Positions 1 to 7,911 of a stretch of 51,557 bases of DNA are shown in pieces. Made by a program: the position numbers and the translations under genes. The DNA is from Hoskinsella mucinilytica (lineage in GTDB: Bacteria; Bacillota_I; Bacilli_A; Erysipelotrichales; Erysipelotrichaceae). The stretch lies in contig NZ_JBEQZJ010000031.1 in NCBI RefSeq assembly GCF_045223415.1, positions 1-51,557 on the forward strand, written 5' to 3'. The notes beneath the pieces are model-generated. The model saw only the letters and a program-made list of their open reading frames with translations. It was not told where the DNA came from and did no database searches. The first letter of the stretch is position 1. Every line of letters starts with the position of its first letter.

Positions 1-359
1 GTAGCTTGTTTGCTTAATGTGACATGTCTTGCGCCTTGAACGATCTGATGTTTATCAATCAGATAAATACTACATGACACACACTCTTGTTCAAACATTG
101 CAGTAGGATCATCATTTTCATGAATATTAAAAATAAAGTCACTCGTATCAATTGCATCTAATACCGTTATTAAAAAAATCGTGATATCGTATTTTGTGAC
201 CAGATCAATTTCTAAAGTATTACGCATAAGTGCCTTTTTCTCATATTCGGTCCATTCATCATCCTTGATCACAAAGACGAATTCTCCATCCACAAAATCC
301 ATGACCGTTCCTTCTTCTTCAAATGCAACGGGAAATACACTATTTACTTCAGCTTTCAT
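1..359 (-). CDS. Unknown small protein, cut by the left window edge
   Basis: The frame is open from an ATG at 357-359 to the window edge (119 residues seen, no stop). The start is supported by an AAGGAGAAC ribosome-binding site a few bases upstream. The protein is acidic, with an alternating beta/alpha look and no signal peptide or membrane segment. It lies 18 bases after the degenerate kinase gene in the same direction, so it is probably the last visible gene of the response-regulator/kinase operon. I do not recognise a family, and the missing C-terminus prevents a better call. Confidence 0.75.
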   Translation of the reverse strand, partial: MKAEVNSVFPVAFEEEGTVMDFVDGEFVFVIKDDEWTEYEKKALMRNTLEIDLVTKYDITIFLITVLDAIDTSDFIFNIHENDDPTAMFEQECVSCSIYLIDKHQIVQGARHVTLSKQA

Positions 360-377
360 TTTTTTGTTCTCCTTTTA

Positions 378-1493
378 TTATGATATCGTCAATTCCTGTC
401 CGGGTTTTACTTGAATAGGAATTCTGACATAAAAACTAAACCTTGTTCCGATAGATTCTGCACGAAGTGTTCCCTTTTGCATATCAATGATCTGTTTTGC
501 TATACCAAGACCCATCGCATGCCCTTTATTCGCCCCATTCATCTCTTCTAAGCGATAAAAGTTATGAAACATATGTGCAATCTGATCACTATGGAAATGC
601 TGGCTATCCACCTGCATATGGACGTAATAATCTTCTTTGCGTTGTCTAAGAGAAATATCAATGGTTTCTCCTTCTTTACCTAGCGCAACCATCGTATTTA
701 ATAAATCTCGAATGACTCTTGCGATTTTCGCACTATCAGCAAAAAGCGACAAATGCGAATCCTGGACAAGACGAATCTGAATTTGTTTTTCATCTGCCAT
801 ATAATAACACTCATCGATCACCTGTTCCATCATACGATCCATAAACATCTCTTCTGGAGTCCATTTAGCATACTGTAAATTAAATCTAGTGATATCAAAA
901 AACTCATTCATCATATCTTCTAATAACAATGATTCATCTAAGACATGTACCACATAATCCATCTTGATATCGCTACTGATTCTATGTTCTTGCTTCAAAA
1001 AATCCAAATACATCAAAATTTTTGCCAATGGCATACGAATATCCTGTGCCAAAAGATAGATCAAATCTTTTTTCTTTTCTTCATCGATCCTAGCAGACTC
1101 TAAATAATTTTCATATTCATCCACAACTGCCATTAATGCACCTTCAGCCTTGATCATCTCTTTGGGAAACTTAATCTTGCTTCGTTCCTTACGCATGACA
1201 TCATCCATACCATCCATCAAAGTACGCACAGATAAGGTTAGATCCTTGCATAAAAAATAAATCAAAATAAAACAAAAGCTCGCAACAATAAAAGGCAAGA
1301 AGATCTTGAACAGCTTTCCGAATGTTTCAAAAGGATTGCTATTGACCAACTGTAAAATATCAATGATAAAACCATTTAATACCTTATCGAACAAAAAGAC
1401 AAGTCCAAGTCCCAACAACACAAAAATACCGAGGATCATGACATAACGAATAAAGACTTTCCATTTTAGTGGGTTCAGATAATTTTTTTTCAT
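378..1493 (-). CDS. Degenerate membrane sensor kinase (pseudokinase) paired with a VanS-like kinase
   Basis: 371 residues with two membrane segments (about 15-35 and 62-82), a HAMP-like linker and a HisKA/HATPase architecture. The H-box that should read like HDIRTPL is AQDIRMPL: the phospho-acceptor His is Gln150, the same residue number as His150 of the neighbouring active kinase. The N-box is eroded (DLLNTM where NLLxNA is expected) and no DxGxG G1 box is visible, although a G2-like GLGIAK remains. Its ATG overlaps the stop of the upstream kinase gene as ATGA, so the two are translationally coupled. I infer that it cannot autophosphorylate and acts as a sensor, scaffold or modulator. It is not a broken gene: the frame is intact and full length. 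Confidence 0.85.
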   Translation of the reverse strand: MKKNYLNPLKWKVFIRYVMILGIFVLLGLGLVFLFDKVLNGFIIDILQLVNSNPFETFGKLFKIFLPFIVASFCFILIYFLCKDLTLSVRTLMDGMDDVMRKERSKIKFPKEMIKAEGALMAVVDEYENYLESARIDEEKKKDLIYLLAQDIRMPLAKILMYLDFLKQEHRISSDIKMDYVVHVLDESLLLEDMMNEFFDITRFNLQYAKWTPEEMFMDRMMEQVIDECYYMADEKQIQIRLVQDSHLSLFADSAKIARVIRDLLNTMVALGKEGETIDISLRQRKEDYYVHMQVDSQHFHSDQIAHMFHNFYRLEEMNGANKGHAMGLGIAKQIIDMQKGTLRAESIGTRFSFYVRIPIQVKPGQELTIS

Positions 1494-2590
1494 AATCTAC
1501 CCCCTAACTTCTTCCATAATCGTATTGTAAAGACGATTTGTTCCTTTTCCTTATGTACGGTTATGGTACCATGATGTAATTCAACAATTTCCTTCGCAAT
1601 GGCTAATCCCAGTCCTGCACCTCCACTACTACTTGTTCTTGCAGTAGAAGCCCGATAGAATTTATCAAATAAATGGCTGATTGACTCTTCATCGATGTCT
1701 TCTCCATCATTACGATATTCTAATTGTATACTGTCTTCGTTTTCTATTCCCTTCACAGTTATAATAGAATCTGAATTACTGTATGTAATCGCATTTCTCA
1801 TGAGATTATCGAATAGTCGTTGTAACTTATCATAATCAGCTTCTACTTCCATGTGCTGTGGTAACTGTAATTCTGTTTTAATGTTCCTTTTTTCCATAAG
1901 CGGAAAGAATCCATCAATTTGTTGTTCAATCAAAGCAGTGATATCAATAGCCGATATCTCCAACATATTTACTTTATCATCATATCGAAGTATTTCCTCA
2001 AACTCATCGATCAATTCATCCAAACGATGAGCCTTCTCATGCGCAATAGAAAGACTTTTATCCATTTGTTCTTCATCTACACGATGATCTAATATATGAT
2101 TAATATATCCAATCATACTTGTCAACGGAGTTTTCAAATCATGAGCAAGATACATCAATAATTCATTTTTATGTTCTCTTTCTTCTTCAGAAAGCTGTTT
2201 ACTTTCATTTCTTTTCGCCAACATTCCTTCAACCTTATCTTTTGCAATTTGAAATTCAGGTATCAATCGGAACAGAAAAGGAATCTTTTCCACCATTTCT
2301 CCTTGTAAAACAGAAACAAGGATATTCATATTCTTATAAAACAAGGTAATAAAAATATATAAGAATGCAATATAAACTACAACATATAACAACATATTTA
2401 CTTCCCACGCATGTTGCAAATAAAACAACAAAAAATCCGCACTACTTAAAACTCCCATACTGGCATAATGATTAGCTAAATAGCTTAAAACAGCAATCAA
2501 TACAGAAACCGCCCCTAACACAAGAAAACTACTACAAAGAAAAAGGACGGTCAACCTTCTTCTTAATTTACGATAAGTATTATTCTTCAA
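1490..2590 (-). CDS. VanS-like sensor histidine kinase
   Basis: 366 residues. Two membrane segments (about 13-38 and 66-85) flank a short outer loop. HisKA has an intact H-box HDLKTPLT with His150, an N-box NLMRNAIT, a DxGxxI-type G1 region and a GAGLGLAIA G2 box. It should autophosphorylate and pass phosphate to the response regulator encoded just upstream, whose 3' end it overlaps by 11 bases. The overall build resembles VanS/VncS-type kinases that watch the cell envelope, and a D,D-carboxypeptidase gene lies divergently beside the operon. Vancomycin sensing is not shown: no vanHAX-type genes are in the window. Confidence 0.9.
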   Translation of the reverse strand: MKNNTYRKLRRRLTVLFLCSSFLVLGAVSVLIAVLSYLANHYASMGVLSSADFLLFYLQHAWEVNMLLYVVVYIAFLYIFITLFYKNMNILVSVLQGEMVEKIPFLFRLIPEFQIAKDKVEGMLAKRNESKQLSEEEREHKNELLMYLAHDLKTPLTSMIGYINHILDHRVDEEQMDKSLSIAHEKAHRLDELIDEFEEILRYDDKVNMLEISAIDITALIEQQIDGFFPLMEKRNIKTELQLPQHMEVEADYDKLQRLFDNLMRNAITYSNSDSIITVKGIENEDSIQLEYRNDGEDIDEESISHLFDKFYRASTARTSSSGGAGLGLAIAKEIVELHHGTITVHKEKEQIVFTIRLWKKLGGRL

Positions 2591-3272
2591 TTTTATATCC
2601 TACTCCCCAAACAGTTTTGATAAATTTTGGATTTCTAGGTGGCTCATGCATTTTCTCTCTCAAACGACGAATATGTACCATGACCGTATTATTGCTGTCA
2701 AAATACTTTTCTTTCCAAACTGCTTCAAACAATTCTTCACTAGGAACAACCTTTCCTCTATTCTTACATAAATACCATAAGATAGAAAATTCAATCGGTG
2801 TTAAGCTCAATGGCTTATCATATAATGTGCATTGATGAGAATCATTATCTATGATCAATCCTTTGAAATCTATGATATTCACATTTTCATTTTGTGTTTG
2901 GTTGTATTTCTGAGAACGTCTTAACTGTGCCTTTACTCTTGCTACCATCTCTAAAGGATTAAATGGCTTTGTAATATAGTCATCTGCTCCTAAAGAAAGT
3001 CCTTGTATCTTATCCATATCTTCAACCTTTGCAGTCAACATAATGACCGGAAACGTATATTTTTCACGGATACACTTACATATTTCAAAGCCATTAATTT
3101 TCGGCATCATGATATCTAGCATTGCTAAATCAACTCTTTGATGCATCAAATATTCTAAGGCCTTTTCACTATCATAGAAAGTAACAACCTGATATCCTTC
3201 ATTGCCCAGATATAATGTCACTAGATCTGCAATCTCTTTTTCATCATCTATAACTAATATCGTTGTAGCCAT
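2580..3272 (-). CDS. OmpR/VanR-type response regulator
   Basis: 230 residues. N-terminal receiver domain with acidic pocket D9/D10, phospho-acceptor D53 (LDIMMP), the switch region MLTAK and the conserved Lys102 in TKPFNP. The C-terminal part is a winged-helix DNA-binding domain of the Trans_reg_C type. It is the first gene of the operon and is preceded by a GGAGGGAT ribosome-binding site. It is probably phosphorylated by the kinase encoded next. The likely targets are its own operon and the divergent D,D-carboxypeptidase gene; that is inferred from position only. Confidence 0.93.
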   Translation of the reverse strand: MATTILVIDDEKEIADLVTLYLGNEGYQVVTFYDSEKALEYLMHQRVDLAMLDIMMPKINGFEICKCIREKYTFPVIMLTAKVEDMDKIQGLSLGADDYITKPFNPLEMVARVKAQLRRSQKYNQTQNENVNIIDFKGLIIDNDSHQCTLYDKPLSLTPIEFSILWYLCKNRGKVVPSEELFEAVWKEKYFDSNNTVMVHIRRLREKMHEPPRNPKFIKTVWGVGYKIEE

Positions 3273-3299
3273 AGTATCCCTCCAGTCCTACTTTTCTTT

Positions 3300-3308
3300 A
3301 TTATAACA
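3300..3308 (-). promoter_or_regulatory. Extended -10 promoter for the response regulator operon
   Basis: The minus strand reads TGTTATAAT, a perfect TATAAT with the TGn extension, about 28 bases before the start codon. No good -35 box is seen at 16-18 bases, which fits an extended -10 promoter or one helped by an activator. Confidence 0.55.
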
Positions 3309-3376
3309 AATTCCATATCTAAAATCCCTCGTTTCTATAAAAGTAAGAAAATTTTAAGGTCACGTCATTTCTTATA

Positions 3377-3405
3377 TTGACACCAGAACTTCTTAGGGTT
3401 ACACT
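3377..3405 (+). promoter_or_regulatory. Sigma-A-type promoter for the D,D-carboxypeptidase gene
   Basis: TTGACA at 3377-3382, a 17-base spacer and TACACT at 3400-3405. An in-frame TTG upstream of the gene is this -35 box, so it cannot be the start codon. Confidence 0.75.
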
Positions 3406-3430
3406 TTTTATACATGGCATGGAGGAATAC

Positions 3431-4438
3431 ATGAAAACCAATAAATTAAATGAAACATATAAACATCGTCTTTATCTCATCCTTGTTGCTCTTCTCCTGA
3501 TTGGTGATATCGGATTTTATATTATGGGGAAATTTTTCCCTAATACCTTAAACAAGGGTGACACAACTTTACCACAAAAAGAAACATCTATCTTAACACA
3601 ACAACAGAGTATCAAAGATCATGTAAAGGATATCTCAATCAATAGTAAGTATGCGATTCTTATCGATCTAGAAGACAATACCCCATTATATGAAAAAAAC
3701 ATAACTAAAAAAATCTATCCAGCGTCTCTCACAAAAGTTATGAGCGCTGTAGTAGCACTTGATCACATCAGTGACTTAACTGCCAAAGTTACTGTCGAAG
3801 AAAAAGATTTAGAAGGTCTAGTTGAAGCAAATGCCAGTGTCGCAGGCTTAGAAGCAGGCGATAACGTAACCTATGAAGATCTATTATATGCATTGGTTCT
3901 TCCCAGTGGTGCAGATGCAGCTAATGTAATCGCAAACCACTTATTTGGAAGCATGGATGCCTTCGTAGCCGAAATGAACGTCAAAGCAAAAGCCTATGGT
4001 ATGACACAAACACACTTCGTCAACGCAACCGGCTTACATGATGATCAACATTACACAACCATCCAAGATCTAGAAAGAATGATGAAACATGCATGGAAAA
4101 ATACTGCATTTCAACAAATACTAACCACAACAAAATATGAAATTCCATCACTTCATTTAAAACTCAAAAGTACATTGTTATTATACGGTACTTCATCTGA
4201 TTTTTTAGAATCTACATTACAACCTGAAACACTATCATTTCGTGGTGGAGAGATCATAGGTGGCAAAAGTGGATATACATTAGAAGCTGAATGCTGTTTG
4301 GTTAGTGTTGCTAAATTAGATAACGATCATCTTTATATGTTCATTAGCGCAAAAGCTTCAGGTGAGCCTATGGAAGATCATAACCATGTTAATGATGCTA
4401 TTCATATTTATGAAGAAGTTGCTAAAATCACAAATTAA
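3431..4438 (+). CDS. D-alanyl-D-alanine carboxypeptidase (peptidase S11 / DacA-like)
   Basis: 335 residues when started at the ATG that follows GGAGG by five bases. One N-terminal membrane anchor (about 13-32), then a penicillin-binding-protein fold facing outward. SxxK is SLTK (Ser99, Lys102). The SxN motif reads SGA (159-161) and KTG reads KSG (279-281), so the second and third active-site motifs depart from E. coli PBP5. The enzyme should trim the terminal D-Ala of peptidoglycan pentapeptides and so limit cross-linking. It lacks the long C-terminal amphipathic anchor of PBP5. Divergent from a VanRS-like operon, which may control it. Confidence 0.87.
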   Translation: MKTNKLNETYKHRLYLILVALLLIGDIGFYIMGKFFPNTLNKGDTTLPQKETSILTQQQSIKDHVKDISINSKYAILIDLEDNTPLYEKNITKKIYPASLTKVMSAVVALDHISDLTAKVTVEEKDLEGLVEANASVAGLEAGDNVTYEDLLYALVLPSGADAANVIANHLFGSMDAFVAEMNVKAKAYGMTQTHFVNATGLHDDQHYTTIQDLERMMKHAWKNTAFQQILTTTKYEIPSLHLKLKSTLLLYGTSSDFLESTLQPETLSFRGGEIIGGKSGYTLEAECCLVSVAKLDNDHLYMFISAKASGEPMEDHNHVNDAIHIYEEVAKITN

Positions 4439-4439
4439 A

Positions 4440-4466
4440 GGAACGCAAATGCGTTCCTCTTTTATT
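4440..4466. terminator. Shared bidirectional terminator
   Basis: Seven-base-pair stem GGAACGC/GCGTTCC around AAAT, followed by a T-rich tract on the plus strand and TTTAATTT on the minus strand. It sits between the convergent carboxypeptidase gene and the end of the pilus operon. Confidence 0.8.
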
Positions 4467-5430
4467 ATTCTTTACAACGTTTTACATAAATGATGATTAA
4501 TAATCCAGATAATGCAAACAATGCGATATAAAAGCCTAACATTGTTGTATCTCCTGTAACCACTGATTTAATGGTTGTTTTATTGCCTTTCACCGTTTCT
4601 ATTGCACCATGTGTAATATTTTGTCTATGAACTACCAATTGATTGGTAATTATAAACTGATTTTGATTATTCTCTACTGTCATACGATAACTATCTGGTA
4701 TTTCAAGCTCTTGAACATCCCAAACAACATCTTTGGAAAGTCCATCCCAGATATTAGACCAATTGTTGATATCACTTAAAGAAACAGTGTCAACCAATTC
4801 TCCATCTCCGTATAACCCTACCTCAATAGAATCAGGTCTCGTATGATCACGATTATTGTTATCTTTCCATAATTTTACTACTGACACTTCCAAATCATTG
4901 CTAGGATAGATAATATCATTTTTAGGCTGTGTTGTGACTTGATAAATCACTTTCCCATCCTTATCAGTATAAGGTACTTGAACAAAAAATGGTGTTGAAG
5001 TGAATTCATAATCCTTTGGATCAGTTTGATTCTGAACAATCAAATAAATACCATCATCTATCCCTGTAAATATCGTCTTACCATCTATGTCAGTTTTTGC
5101 TTCCTGAATAGGAGCTAATGAATTAGCATTAATAAATTCACTACATGATTTTGCTGCATCTTCTGCTTCCATAGATGTCAAAATATCCTGAACATTTAAA
5201 TCAAAATCCGAGAACTCTGATGTCATTTTTATTTTTGTTCTAGATCCATCTGTGAAATCAGCCACCTTATAAAGCTTTACATTGATGTCAGCCAATAATT
5301 CACCATCATGCGTTTTATTTATTACTGTAATACTTCCACTTTCAGTAGCAGTTATTGGCATCGATAAAGTAGCAAGGAACATAAAAACTGTAGCAAATAA
5401 CATTCCAATAGATCTAATTATTCTCTTCAT
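4465..5430 (-). CDS. Minor or basal pilin with Cna-B domains and a non-canonical TGD sorting signal
   Basis: 321 residues from the ATG preceded by GGAAGGATC; a longer frame exists but would start deep inside the sortase gene. Signal peptide about 1-29. Two Cna-B-like beta domains follow; the second has the WDDNN-type opening (KLWKDNNN) and a VQELEIP segment where the isopeptide Glu is expected. The tail is VVTGD (about 289-293), a hydrophobic helix and a basic KRCKE end, which is a sorting-signal layout but without LPxTG. It overlaps the sortase gene by 17 bases. As the last gene of a class C sortase operon it is probably the basal or a minor subunit. Confidence 0.8.
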   Translation of the reverse strand: MKRIIRSIGMLFATVFMFLATLSMPITATESGSITVINKTHDGELLADINVKLYKVADFTDGSRTKIKMTSEFSDFDLNVQDILTSMEAEDAAKSCSEFINANSLAPIQEAKTDIDGKTIFTGIDDGIYLIVQNQTDPKDYEFTSTPFFVQVPYTDKDGKVIYQVTTQPKNDIIYPSNDLEVSVVKLWKDNNNRDHTRPDSIEVGLYGDGELVDTVSLSDINNWSNIWDGLSKDVVWDVQELEIPDSYRMTVENNQNQFIITNQLVVHRQNITHGAIETVKGNKTTIKSVVTGDTTMLGFYIALFALSGLLIIIYVKRCKE

Positions 5431-6286
5431 TCTGTGATCCTTCCTTTCTTTCGCTTTCTTTTTTCTTCTTTTTGAAGATGATAAAGCCTCCGATGCCTGC
5501 AACTACGAAGCCACCGATAAGTATCATCCATAACCAATCATTTTTATGTTTACTGTATAAAGAAGTGTATTCCTCAGAAGTAAAATCAAAATTAGGTTCA
5601 TATTCCCCACGTACCAAAAGTCTGTGTGTATTAATACCATATGGAGTACAAGTAATCAATGTTACATAGGTTTTATCCTTTTGTATTAATAGATCTCCTG
5701 TTTCCTCTGGCAAAACCACTTTTGTTTGATTAATACGGTATGCATAAACCTGATTCAGTATATGAATAAAGAATACGTCACCATCTTTCAACTCTTCAAC
5801 TCCAGTAAACAATTCCTGAGAAGGCAAACCAGTATGTGCTGATAATAATGCATGAGAGCTTTCTCCGGCGACCGGCAAGGAAGAGTTTTCTATTAACCCA
5901 ACACCTTTTTTTAAAACTTTTTCACTTGTGCCATAATATATAGGCAAATAAATATCTGCTTTAGGTATCTCAACATACCCTAACATTTCATCTTTTTGAA
6001 CCATAAAGAAGTCTTTAAAATCTGCTTGTGTTTTTCTTGAGATGTTCTTTCCACTAAATGGATCAGCTGGAAAAGCTCCAGGTAAAGAATTATTGTAATC
6101 ATATGCTTCTTTCATCATTTTTTCTATTTCAGCATGATCCATATTATCTATTTTTTGTTGATAATCACCGATAACTGAAACAGCAAACTGATTATTAATA
6201 AAATTAGCCAAACTTGGATAAACCATTAATCCTATTCCAGCTAACATAATCAGTATGATGATTCCCATGATTATGCGTTGTTTCAT
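5414..6286 (-). CDS. Class C (pilus-polymerising) sortase
   Basis: 290 residues from an ATG with GAGAGG eight bases upstream; a GTG nine bases earlier is too close to that site. N-terminal membrane helix, a lid motif DPF at 75-77 typical of class C sortases, catalytic His151 in HTGLP, Cys213 in TLITC and Arg222. A second membrane helix and a Lys-rich cytoplasmic tail end the protein. It should cleave the LPETG signal of the major pilin and join subunits through the pilin-motif Lys. The gene lies between the major pilin and the small TGD protein. Confidence 0.95.
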   Translation of the reverse strand: MKQRIIMGIIILIMLAGIGLMVYPSLANFINNQFAVSVIGDYQQKIDNMDHAEIEKMMKEAYDYNNSLPGAFPADPFSGKNISRKTQADFKDFFMVQKDEMLGYVEIPKADIYLPIYYGTSEKVLKKGVGLIENSSLPVAGESSHALLSAHTGLPSQELFTGVEELKDGDVFFIHILNQVYAYRINQTKVVLPEETGDLLIQKDKTYVTLITCTPYGINTHRLLVRGEYEPNFDFTSEEYTSLYSKHKNDWLWMILIGGFVVAGIGGFIIFKKKKKESERKEGSQNEENN

Positions 6287-6318
6287 TCCCTGCACCTCTC
6301 TTAAGCTTTATGCGATAC

Positions 6319-6341
6319 AGCCGATGATCCAATCATCGGCT
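6319..6341 (-). promoter_or_regulatory. Intercistronic hairpin between major pilin and sortase genes
   Basis: A perfect ten-base-pair stem (AGCCGATGAT/ATCATCGGCT) with a three-base loop in the gap after the pilin stop codon. No T-run follows it on either strand. It may protect the upstream pilin mRNA from 3' decay or lower read-through into the sortase gene, giving far more pilin than sortase. Confidence 0.7.
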
Positions 6342-6366
6342 TATATCAGCATTATATCATGATTTC

Positions 6367-7893
6367 TTATGCTTTTTTACTTTTCTTTGAATAAACTACA
6401 AGCATAACACCAGCTAAAGCAATTAAAGAAGCTCCACCAATCATGAAGATTGTAGTACCCATACCACCTGTTTCAGGAAGACTAATACCTTTATAGTTAT
6501 AAATTTCAAATGAGATTACACCTTTGTCTGAAGAAGCATCATTAGTAATACTAGCATCACCATCAACAATTCTTACAGTACAAGTTTTTTTGTCTTGATT
6601 TGCTGTAATTTCAAATTTGATAGCTCCGTCTAACTTAGCATAACCGTTTGAAGGAGCATTAATTTCAGTAAGTGTATAAGTTCCTGCTGCTAAACCTGTA
6701 AAGTGAATGTTACCAGTTTCATCAGATGTTACTGTTTTTAATACTTCATCATCTGAGTTTCTTAATTCAAATGTAGCACCTGGTAAAACTGTATCTTTAT
6801 TACTACCGTCTTTTTTTACTAAATCAATTGCATAAGTATAAGTTTCTGTTTTATCTTCAATTGCAGAATGACCTCCACTTGGAGTTGTTGTATATTCGAT
6901 TTTTGCTGTGTTAGTATTTGGATCGTACACAGCTGCCTTTTCATTTATTTCAGCTTGATAAGTGATTTCAACTGTTGCACCCATTTTTGAAGCAGTACGT
7001 AAACCTTCATAATTAAAATCAAATTCAGTTACTGTTTCTCCCTTATCATTCACGATAGTTGTAAATGATTTAATGTAATCCTTATCAAAATCATCGCCAT
7101 CTTTCATAACTTCTACACCATCCACTTTAACAGTGATAGAATTTACATGCAATGTTAAACCTTTTGACATAGTATCAATTACATTATATTGAACTTCCTT
7201 AAAGTTATCAGCATAAGTAGGAATTGTTGAAGTGATTTTGAAGTCTTGTACAACACCAACACCACCTACACTTGATTCGGCATTATTCACTGTTTTCTCT
7301 ACTGTAAATTCTGAATCCTTAGGATAAATACTAATTGTACTTCCATCTTCAACTTTCATTAACATTGCTTGAGATGGAACACGACCTGTATTCTCGTTTT
7401 TCTCAGTAATTGTATTTGAATTTTCAAGAACTAAATAATAACCTTGATCAACTGTTGTTACAGTCTTACCCAATGTATAACTTGGTTGTATATTATTTTT
7501 TTCAGAATAATCTATTAATGCTTTAGTCAATGCTTTCATTTTTGGATCTTGTCTGTACTCATCTTTTGTATCTTTATCACGTAAATTTTGAGACAGCTTT
7601 GCAAGATTTTCACCATTTAACTGAATGCCATCATCTGCCACAAAAGTATAACCAGATGTTTGAAAGAAATCCTCATAGTCTTTATTTACTGTATAAACAG
7701 CAATATCCTTCCCACCTGTGCTTTTTGTCTTAGAATCTAAAATTTTGTAAGCCTTGTATTCAGCTCCGTCTCTATTAATTTGGACAGTCCCTTTACCATC
7801 TTTCATTGAATCTGCTGCAAATGCTGTTGTAGTTGTTGTCATCATCATTGCCGCCGCAACGAATAACATGCTTAATTTCTTAAATACTTTCAT
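6367..7893 (-). CDS. Major pilin (SpaA/FctA-type shaft subunit), LPETGG anchored
   Basis: 508 residues. Signal peptide about 1-27 ending AFAA. A pilin motif (ISIYPK, Lys near 190) supplies the Lys that accepts the next subunit. A middle isopeptide-type fimbrial domain spans about 195-350. A C-terminal SpaA-like Cna-B domain opens with VKKDG and closes with the E-box TLTEINAP (Glu near 406). The sorting signal LPETGG (about 470), a hydrophobic helix and KKSKK tail end it. GAGAGG ribosome-binding site. It follows the tip adhesin gene by 18 bases and precedes the sortase, the usual order of a pilus island. Confidence 0.93.
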   Translation of the reverse strand: MKVFKKLSMLFVAAAMMMTTTTTAFAADSMKDGKGTVQINRDGAEYKAYKILDSKTKSTGGKDIAVYTVNKDYEDFFQTSGYTFVADDGIQLNGENLAKLSQNLRDKDTKDEYRQDPKMKALTKALIDYSEKNNIQPSYTLGKTVTTVDQGYYLVLENSNTITEKNENTGRVPSQAMLMKVEDGSTISIYPKDSEFTVEKTVNNAESSVGGVGVVQDFKITSTIPTYADNFKEVQYNVIDTMSKGLTLHVNSITVKVDGVEVMKDGDDFDKDYIKSFTTIVNDKGETVTEFDFNYEGLRTASKMGATVEITYQAEINEKAAVYDPNTNTAKIEYTTTPSGGHSAIEDKTETYTYAIDLVKKDGSNKDTVLPGATFELRNSDDEVLKTVTSDETGNIHFTGLAAGTYTLTEINAPSNGYAKLDGAIKFEITANQDKKTCTVRIVDGDASITNDASSDKGVISFEIYNYKGISLPETGGMGTTIFMIGGASLIALAGVMLVVYSKKSKKA

Positions 7894-7911
7894 TCTCTTT
7901 TCCTCTCTTTC

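Noticed and set aside
3377..3430. Upstream TTG start for the D,D-carboxypeptidase
   Set aside because: The TTG is the first part of a TTGACA -35 box, and a GGAGG site precedes the ATG at 3431.
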